Under the pieces are notes generated by a model that had not been told where the DNA came from, made no database searches, and worked only from the letters and a program-made list of their open reading frames with translations. 13,559 nucleotides of DNA, from positions 204,319-217,877 of the forward strand of contig MU069714.1 of NCBI GenBank assembly GCA_002284615.2, given 5' to 3'. This document shows positions 6,959 to 13,559 of this stretch, in pieces (the stretch's first letter is position 1; each line of letters starts with the position of its first letter). This stretch comes from Dunaliella salina. Its lineage: Eukaryota; Chlorophyta; Chlorophyceae; Chlamydomonadales; Dunaliellaceae. A program made the translations under genes and the position numbers.

Positions 6959-6971
6959 TCTAGAGCCAAGC

Positions 6972-7160
6972 GCTTCTAGTAACCCTCCAGATCCACATTA
7001 GCTTTCTCTTTTTCATACCTTGTGGTGAAGGGGGCTCATGGCTCTTTTTTGAGCCAATGTGTCTCTTTTTCCTTAATTGTTGTAGGGAGAGTTTCTCTGC
7101 CTACATAGTTTTTCTTTCCTTTTCTTTTTTATTGTTTCTTTATAAGGTTCTTTTCTCTCA
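6972..7160 (+). other. Last codons and 3' UTR of the RLE-type LINE
   Basis: After the L1-like TSD, the RLE frame resumes (GCTTCTAGTAACCCTCCAGA...) with NPPDPH and TAG at 7000-7002. The following about 130 bp aligns with 573-440 on the minus strand (CTTTCTCTTTTTCATACCTT, TTTGAGCCAA, TTTCCTTAATT, GTTTCTCTGCCTAC) and in part with the 119-bp insertion at 4328-4446. It ends in T/C-rich runs. Confidence 0.8.
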
Positions 7161-7213
7161 GATGTTTGAAACATCGCTATGACCAGACATGTTCTTCATT
7201 ATGGGGGGCTCGA

Positions 7214-7235
7214 GGGGGGGGGGGGGGGGGGGGGG
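7214..7235 (+). repeat. G22 homopolymer
   Basis: A run of 22 consecutive G residues, able to form G-quadruplex DNA and prone to sequencing length error. It is surrounded by unique-looking sequence with no gene. The next 420 bp (7236-7657) holds A/T-rich stretches and no recognisable coding sequence. Confidence 0.9.
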
Positions 7236-7657
7236 TTTGGTTGGGTGCCAGTGGGTGCTCAGTGGAGGCGAGTCTAGGTGTCCAGGTGCGTGGCAGGCAC
7301 TGCCTTACATTCTCGTTACACTTTTGGCTCTCACTCGGGCTAGCTTTCTCTAGTACAGGGAGAGCCATTTGGTAAATTCCTAGCTCAGGAGACCCTTCGT
7401 ACATGCTTGCAGCCTTCGGCCTGTATTGATTTCCTTTTCTTTTTTAAAGAAAGAATTTAAAAGGAATGGAAAACTCTTTTAAATCTAAAATTAAAAAAAG
7501 AATTAAAAAAATTCTTACTGCACCCATGTTTGCACCCATTTCCTCTGATATTTGTACCACTTTACTTGCTTTTCATTCCATTTTTTTACATTTAGCAGGA
7601 GGCTGCAGAAAGCACAACTTTTGGACCTCATGTGCACTTCTTCATAAAAACTATGTT

Positions 7658-8305
7658 TTCGGAATCCTGAGGTCGAGAGCTATCGATTGGTATATATACG
7701 GGTTCAATCGGAGGAGGTGGGGGGTGGTGGGTGGTTCAGGGGGGTTTTGACTTTTTGGGACCCCCCCTCCAGAAATTTTCTGGGCCACTTCTACAGGATT
7801 TTGAATATATCATTGGACTCCTGAGCTCAAGAACTATCGATTGGCACCCTCTTTGTGCAAATTGAGTAAAAGGGGGGGTCTGTGTGCATGGCTGGGAGTC
7901 AGTGCCATGAGCGCTAGGGTGTGGGCAGCAGGGGGTGTCGAGGCGAACATGCGGCAAACCAATCCAAACTTCCAGGAAAGTGACAAGGTATTATATTTAT
8001 ACATTGCATTGTGAAGTCAGGAGGACAGTTTGTGGACTTGCAAGCCACTTGTGGGTGCCTGGAAGGGCAGGTACACATGGGCGTCTGCTGCTCAGTTTTT
8101 GCCCCACAAGTCTGCTGGGACTCACTTTTTCTGTGCAATGAATATGCAGATGAATGGGGAATTTGAAAAGGAGCAGATTGGTACCCTTTTTGTCTGGATT
8201 GGGGCACAGGAAGGGGGGTTTTGGGGGCGGTTGGTCCCTAGGGGGTCTCCACCTAAAAAATTTGACGTGTGGTCCTACAGGAGTTTTTTTTTACCCTCCT
8301 GCATT
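7658..8305 (+). repeat. Degenerate repeat, about 154-bp period
   Basis: CTGAGGTCGAGAGCTATCGA/TTGG (7669-7690) recurs as CTGAGCTCAAGAACTATCGA/TTGG (7821-7844), so the TATCGATTGG motif repeats at 7681 and 7835. Between the copies lies GGGGGGTTTTG, a CCCCCC-containing stretch and CACTTCTACAGGATTTTG. A third diverged unit lies at about 8176-8305 (GATTGGTACCC, GGGGGGTTTTGGGGGCGG, GTCCTACAGGAGTTTT). The sequence between 7880 and 8150 shows no clear unit. No coding meaning is seen; it may be an old satellite or an LTR/UTR-type repeat. Confidence 0.55.
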
Positions 8306-8975
8306 TAGACTTTGATTTCCAAATTTTATTCCTGGCACATACTCATGATGGTGTAGCTTCTGAGCATGCTGATGTTGACATTCCAATTTTGGGCAAACCC
8401 GAATTTTCGGACCTGGTGGCAAAAAGATTGGAACAAAACACAGCCTTGGCAAAGGGAAGCTTGCCCTTCATTCCCTGAAAAACATCATTCCCGAGTCGGA
8501 ACGCCAGAACCAGGATAGCATTTCGGCTAAAGCACCGTCCACAGGTGAAAGCTCTACAGCTACAACATCAATAGTCAACATGGCAAATTGTCATCAGCAA
8601 AGAGCGTCACTTGGCATGTCATTTCTTCATCCCGTTTCTCAAACAAAGTGGAATCGGTATTCTCTGGTCAGCAGGAAGAAGAGAGAGGAACAATGCATCT
8701 GGACAACCTGCTTATGGTGAACAAATTTCTTTGTTGAAGGCTGCAGGGAGCAGGGGGCATTCTAAAATATAATATGTCCACACCACAACACACTGCCAGA
8801 TGAAAGCAAGGGCCCATCGGAAAGCAAGACAGCCCATTGCTGCGAGGTGGTGATTCGCGTTAGAGGAAATTGCTCAATCTGTGGGAAACGGCCTGCAGTG
8901 TTGTGCCATCCTTCGCACAGTGCCCATCACACAAAACGACACCACATGGCACACAGAAAAGCTCTTCCCCGAGGC
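8306..8975. other. Intergenic sequence, one unassigned open frame
   Basis: The plus strand is open without a stop for 113 codons from 8379 to TGA 8718-8720, in a frame lacking an early ATG; it reads GTKHSLGKGKLALHSLKNII and then Ser/Thr/Ala-rich sequence. I recognise no domain and see no clear splice borders. It could be an exon or a degraded element, or chance. The right end is the downstream side of the minus-strand host gene. Confidence 0.3.
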
Positions 8976-8980
8976 TTACA
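8976..8980 (-). terminator. TGTAA polyadenylation-type signal
   Basis: TGTAA on the minus strand, 64 nt past the TGA of the host gene at 9044. This pentamer is the usual poly(A) signal of chlorophyte nuclear genes. A five-base match is weak alone, but its distance from the stop codon is reasonable. Confidence 0.4.
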
Positions 8981-9043
8981 TAGCTTTCCACATATAAGAA
9001 GGCAAGCAACACGGCACGGTTTTGATCGCAACAGTTGCTCGGC

Positions 9044-12000
9044 TCAAGCACTTGACTTCGCAAGTTCTCGGAAGACGTCCTTGGCACGCGCTTCCACTTC
9101 TTTCAAATATTCTGCCTGCAGGGGATACGCAAGTGAATTTATGCTGTTGCTTGCACTTCCTAGTTGGAATCAAAGGCTTGAAACGACAAGGACTCAGCAT
9201 CTGAGGAGAGGCTCCGACAAGAAATGTTGCGCAGCGCAACACTGGACAAGAGAGCATCTGGAGGATCGAATAGTAACAAGCTGAGAATATCATGGCAGCG
9301 CAAGGATCACAGGAGTGCCTTGAGAAAAATCACTTGGTGGTGCACATTCTGCTCAGCCCTTCCCACCTGGGTTTTGACTGGTTTCTTCTTGCATGCATGC
9401 ATGCATGCGACCCTCACCTGGATGCGCTGCGCGTAGGAGCCGCTCTGCAGCCCCAGCACAGTCGTCTCCATGCGTTTCTGCAGGCCCCCCATGAAAGATG
9501 GCTCCGTGATGATGCCCTCCTTGGCAAATTTGGCCACCAAGGGACCCCACTCGTGCTCCTCTGCGTACAGCACCTGGTGTTGAGGTACAGGGGCAGGGAG
9601 TGTGGTGCATAAGTGCAGACATCTCTGTTGCTTAGAGGCTAGCATAGCACAGTTGCTTAGACTTGTGTTACCACAAAGGGAGTGTGATGCAAAATTGCAG
9701 ATTGCTTGATTCATGCAGGCCCATTCATTTCCCACACAGCACACATCGGGTGACCTGAAACGGGGCATTGCTGGCCGCATGACTCGCAGGGCGACAAGCT
9801 CCGCCTGTGTTGTTTGCTGTGTGGAGGCTGGCAAACACACAATTTGTTTGAATCATTAAGGAAAACTAAATTGGTGGATGCCCAGCGACTGCATGCCAAT
9901 GCAGATTGGGACCAAAAAGCTTTTTGTCACATTTCACTGAAGTTCATGCGCAGGACTTGAGACTGGAGCTCCCACCTTTTTCTATTGCCCCTGCAACAAC
10001 AGCACAAAGCGTAAGTCAATCAATCTGACATCCTGCTTAAAGAGAATGAAGCATGAAAAGCATTGTGATCACAAACACCCTCAGCAGTCACAGCCTTGCC
10101 GTGAGAGCACAAGGCCCTTGCCGTACCCACCCCACAAACACACTCATTCACGCATCCACACCCACACCCACACGTACAAACAAGGAAGGTACCTGGTTGA
10201 CTGCGCCTTCTACTCCTTCTGTCTCTTTGGTCTGCAGCTGCTTGGCCGCATACAATTGCAAGACCTGCAGGCGTGAGGGAAGAGCAACAATAGCACAGCA
10301 TTCACAACAGGCAAAGTGACATGCATGCGTGCATGCATGCATGTCATGGCCACATGGCAACAAAAATTCTCAATTTGAAGCTCTCAGGTACTCATGACCT
10401 TTGGAACATGGGCAATGACATTCAAGTACATTTTACCATACGATCCAGGAAAGGGATGGAATGACAAGCTGAGGCATGTGACACAAACAGCACATGGTGC
10501 AGGAACCCCACAGCCAGACCCACCACAGGATCCTAACTCATGTGTGCAACTTTGAACTGCTGTACCTTTGCGCCGGTCACTTGTACCAGGATAAATGCTA
10601 GCGCGTTGGAAAGACGACTTTCAACGCACTATTTCTGGTCCTGCCACTAGTGAGTGACCAGTGCCAAATTAGGCCAACAGGGGAGAAATTTGGCTGGAAA
10701 CCCGAGCAAAACTCAAATTTTGATCCCAAATTTCGAAAATGTTTTCTTTTTCTCAAAATATTTCTGTTTGAATGTCTCAAAAAAAAAGTTCCTGAGAAGT
10801 GCTCCTACATAAAGTACAAACAGAGATGAGGCTTACAGGTCCACCTATATCCTAGGCGTTCTTGCCCACCCTAACTCAACCAGACATATTGACCCCATTT
10901 CTTGTGCAATGGTGTCTGCTATATCAGTGGTACACACTTGCGGGTCAATATGAAAGGATTGGGCAAGGTGGGAAATTTCCATTTCTCTCCGCGCTGTCCC
11001 TTTTTCCCCTTTTTCAGCACCCAAGCTCACACATCAAGCCGATTTCCCTACAACTTTTTTGCTGCTGTGCACCCATCTTGGCAGGGAAAGGGTATTTTCA
11101 GACATGCACCAAATGGCCAGCGTTCCTGGACTTCAGCTGCTCTTTGTTTGTTTACTCATGTTGTAGCATCAGATCTTGCGGGACCTGCAAAAGCGCGTTT
11201 GTAGGGGGGCACCCATCAAGAAGGGTGCAAACACAGAAGGAAGGGCCTCCGCGAGCTTGCCCATGTCACAACCTGCCTCCCCTCACTTAGTGACACAGAG
11301 TGACACAGAGTTGTGGCGGACCGTGATGCTCCAAATGATGCTTACATGAGGCCAATCCGAGGCTTGGTTGGAAAGTGGCAAACTGAATTACTTCGTGACT
11401 GATACTGTTCTCTCCCGTACAGGGCAGGGCAGGGGAAGACCTTCTTATTCACATCAGATTGCGACAGAAACTACTTTTTCATTTCATTTTCTAGTTGGTT
11501 GAGATTGAAGATGGCAGCTGTCTTGGTTCCAAGACTTTCTTTCCTGCCAGCCACTCACTACACTCTACTGGCCATCTCAGCATTCTTGGAAGATACATCA
11601 AAACTTTGCGCACACTTCAGGCCCTGGAAAGGTACAAGAATGAGCAATTTCTTGCAAAAATGTTTTTTGACTGTTTTTGGCCTGAGAAGTGGGGGCGTCT
11701 TTGGGGAAACATGACCCCTGGTTTGATGCTGCCTTGGCCACCTTCGATGAGTGCACTTCTTGACGGCAAACCTGATCCAGCAAGCACACAGAGGATTCAG
11801 GAATCTGCTCAAGAGCCATGAATACAATGGAGACACCTGTGCATTGGGATAAGGGCACCATGAATAGCAGCCCCCACCTTCACACCCAAGGGGCCTCACC
11901 AATGGGCTTGCAAGGCGCGAGCAAACATGCATTTCTTGCAGCAGCAACATGTACAATTAGAGCCAAGCATCACAGATGCACAGCAACATCATGATTTTGC

Positions 12001-13342
12001 ACAACCAGAGCCAACGCATCAGGATGGGCATTTGCTCACGGACCATTTGCATGGAGGACCAGATTTCCTAGGTGCATGGTCACATTGGGATCAAGTACAC
12101 TGTGAAGGTGCACGGGTGTAAAGACAGTCACACAGAGACCATGAGATAGAGCCAAGGCCCACAGGCTACACACAACAGCATGATGGGCACACACAACAGT
12201 CACTGTTACATTTCCTTTCGTGGAGGAAATGGCCTGCGCCTGGCTGCAGGCGACGGATATGATACGACACCATAAAAGCATAAAAACATTCCAAAATTTG
12301 CAGTTTGAGTCCCTTCTTCTTGAAACTCAACTCGCATAGCGCATACTGTTAACCCGACCTAGTCGTGGAAAAGGGAAAGAGGAATGGTGGTGAGACCTAT
12401 TACTCCTCCAGAGATCGAAAAGTTCCATACGCGCTCAATGTGCTCTTCTTCATGTCTTCCTCTTCTCAAACTCAACGATGCCAACCATGATCATTCCATA
12501 CGTGACACGATGTTCCAAAAATGATGAAAGTCTGAGGACCCAAATCATTCTCCTGACCTCATATCACTCCAAAATGACCCATCTGCTTGGCAACATTGAT
12601 ACTCCTAAAATCATGTGTTCGTAATCCTCACATGCCAGCTAATATCCTGCATATCAAACATATGGTATGCTTGGTTGAAAAAAACAAACCTACTTTCTTT
12701 TTGTTCAATTTCCAGTGTTAATATAGCCCAGCAGTCATGCGTTTTGACTGAATGGCTCCTATCCTGTAAACCTGTATGCTTGGTTGGTCATCGTTCAACC
12801 TTTTCGGCAACCCCTGTACCGCATGCTGATTTCTCTCCAAGGAAACGGCTGGAACTTGGTTCTGACAGACTGTTGGGTCCTTTCACTCCAATTCCTTTAA
12901 CCATGACCTCCCTTGGGGAATCAAGGACCCCAAACTGCCCAGCATCACCCCATGAGATGCAGCGGGTGATCTTGAATGGAGATTTCGTGGTCAGACAAAA
13001 AAGGGCTTACGCTGCAGCTAATTAGGAAAATGGGCCCAAATCTCGGACAGTCAAGCACTAGTGCTGCAGAAATTTTGCATCCCAGCCTGACCAGCCAAGG
13101 TTTGGGCCCAATGTTGCTGGGACATGTAAAAAAGATGCCATTGCGTGGGAAAGCAGTCCACCCCTGCTCATTCCTTGTCCACTCGGAAACCCTGCCACCC
13201 TGCCACCCGCCTTTTGAATGAGTTGCACCATCGTGTCGAATCGGTCTTCTGAGCACTTGCGGATCCAGGCAAATGCATTGGACAACATTGCATCATCCAG
13301 CTGCGACTCGTACCGATCCAGGGCAGCGCGCACAGCATCCAC
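9044..13342 (-). CDS. Host gene, last four coding exons, unrecognised protein
   Basis: Four minus-strand exons, all phase 0, read continuously. Exon 13342-13211 (44 codons, VDAVRAALDRYESQLDDAML ... FDTMVQLIQK); 10264-10193 (24 codons, VLQLYAAKQLQTKETEG...); 9573-9418 (52 codons, VLYAEEHEWGPLVAKFAKEG, then SFMGGLQKRMETTVLGLQSG and SYAQRIQ); 9115-9044 (AEYLKEVEARAKDVFRELAK, SSA, TGA). Acceptors are all CAG; donors are CAG|GTGAGG (9417) and CAG|GTACC (10192). The donor after 13211 would be AAG|GC, giving a GC-AG intron of 2,946 bp. An alternative GT lies 5 nt further on but breaks the frame. The 143 residues are mostly helical, charged and cytosolic-looking, with no transmembrane segment. Upstream exons lie beyond the right edge. 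I cannot name the family. An extra exon inside the long intron is possible. Confidence 0.7.
9391..9408. repeat. (GCAT)n palindromic repeat in the last intron
   Basis: GCATGCATGCATGCATGC, self-complementary, lying 9-26 nt inside the intron after the donor at 9417. Likely a simple repeat; it makes several frames look open across the splice site. Confidence 0.8.
10317..10346. repeat. 30-bp near-perfect palindrome of ATGC units
   Basis: It starts TGACATGCATGC and ends GCATGCATGTCA, so the arms pair except near the centre. It lies about 50-80 nt upstream of the acceptor of the exon at 10264. A (CACACC)-type simple repeat at about 10155-10173 lies on the other side of that exon. Confidence 0.75.
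10347..13208 (-). other. Long intron of the host gene; no other gene recognised
   Basis: No convincing exon, repeat family member or RNA gene was found on either strand. Frames of 60-142 codons occur (e.g. plus 10862-11290, plus 11495-11821, plus 12615-13025) but show no domain, start context or splice pattern I can support. A tandem 10-mer (TGACACAGAG twice) is at 11291-11310. Confidence 0.45.
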
Positions 13343-13470
13343 CTGCACGATTGCGGGCATCCACGTTGTTTTACAAAGTCGCATGCCAAACAGGTACGGT
13401 ATGGCATTGTATAGCACAATCTATGCACAAGCAGCTCTGCACTTGATCCAAGTATGAAAGCATTCCACAC

Positions 13471-13471
<1 letters not shown>

Positions 13472-13559
<88 letters not shown>
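13472..13559 (+). repeat. (TG)n microsatellite running off the window
   Basis: At least 44 uninterrupted TG units to the last base. It lies in the intron upstream of the exon at 13342. Alternating purine-pyrimidine DNA of this length can adopt Z-form and is highly length-variable; the true length may exceed the window. Confidence 0.98.

Larger units (their letters stand above)
3990..7150 (+). mobile_element. RLE-type (Dualen-like) LINE, plus copy with nested insertions
   Basis: The C-terminal part of an RLE-type element can be read in order once insertions are ignored. A pre-RNase H segment comes first (frame from 3991, then a shift to the frame open 4071-4286, with DLHVPFGDEIQMNHTRFPPG). 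An RNase H-like segment follows (4448-4587 and 4668-4776: VTDVYITEQN, TITRAGLAAIAAAI, IASDSL), then the RLE domain (4780-5532), its last codons ASSNPPDPH and TAG (6972-7002), and a 3' UTR ending in T/C-rich sequence near 7130-7150. Four insertions interrupt it: about 4243-4314, 4328-4446, 4588-4654 and 5533-6958. A stop at 4777-4779 and the frameshift near 4080 mean it is inactive. The RT and any upstream APE endonuclease are absent. RNase H followed by RLE is the order I would expect at the C-terminus of a Dualen-type protein. Confidence 0.75.

Noticed and set aside
9307..9840. 177-codon minus ORF
   Set aside because: It is an intron-exon-intron read-through: only 9573-9418 has coding character, bounded by a CAG acceptor and a CAG|GTGAGG donor.
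10020..10363. Overlapping ORFs of 71-93 codons on both strands
   Set aside because: They are shadows of the 24-codon exon plus simple repeats; only 10264-10193 fits the splice pattern.
12615..13025. 136-codon plus ORF inside the long intron
   Set aside because: No domain, no similarity to elements in the window and no supporting start or splice signals. Left as unassigned.

Overview
This is a piece of nuclear genome from a eukaryote, most likely a chlorophyte green alga. The clues are spliced genes (GT/GC..AG introns with CAG acceptors), a TGTAA polyadenylation-type pentamer after one gene, and LINEs combining RNase H with a C-terminal restriction-like endonuclease (RLE), an arrangement known from the Dualen family of Chlamydomonas. 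Base composition is far less GC-rich than Chlamydomonas, so a Dunaliella-like or other moderate-GC chlorophyte fits better; the species is inference.

Positions 1-374: 5' part of an unrecognised Gln-rich, coiled-coil-like protein gene on the minus strand, running off the left edge. Positions 430-7150: a nested graveyard of retroelements. Two RLE-type LINE copies lie here (minus 430-1723; plus about 3990-7150). Each has been hit by a 5'-truncated copy of one L1-like LINE (minus 1051-1612; plus 5533-6958), and both insertions are bounded by target-site duplications (TSDs). The plus RLE copy carries at least three more insertions: a SINE-like unit, a 119-bp 3' end of an RLE-type element, and a 67-bp 3' end of a second L1-like family. 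A larger decayed copy of that second family lies at 2812-3665 (minus). Four copies of a short SINE-like repeat with a pentanucleotide tail are scattered through the region, one with a perfect 14-bp TSD.

The longest ORF in the window (4837-6939, 700 aa) is not a natural protein. It is the RLE domain of one retroelement joined by chance, in frame, to the C-terminal half of another element's reverse transcriptase.

Positions 7150-8975: G-rich low-complexity DNA and a degenerate repeat of about 154 bp. Positions 9044-13342 (minus): the last four coding exons of a host gene, 143 codons, all phase 0, with long introns and a possible GC-AG intron of about 2.9 kb. I do not recognise its product. The window ends in a (TG)n tract of at least 88 bp.

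No rRNA, tRNA, CRISPR array or prokaryotic-type operon was seen. No complete, intact retroelement is present.
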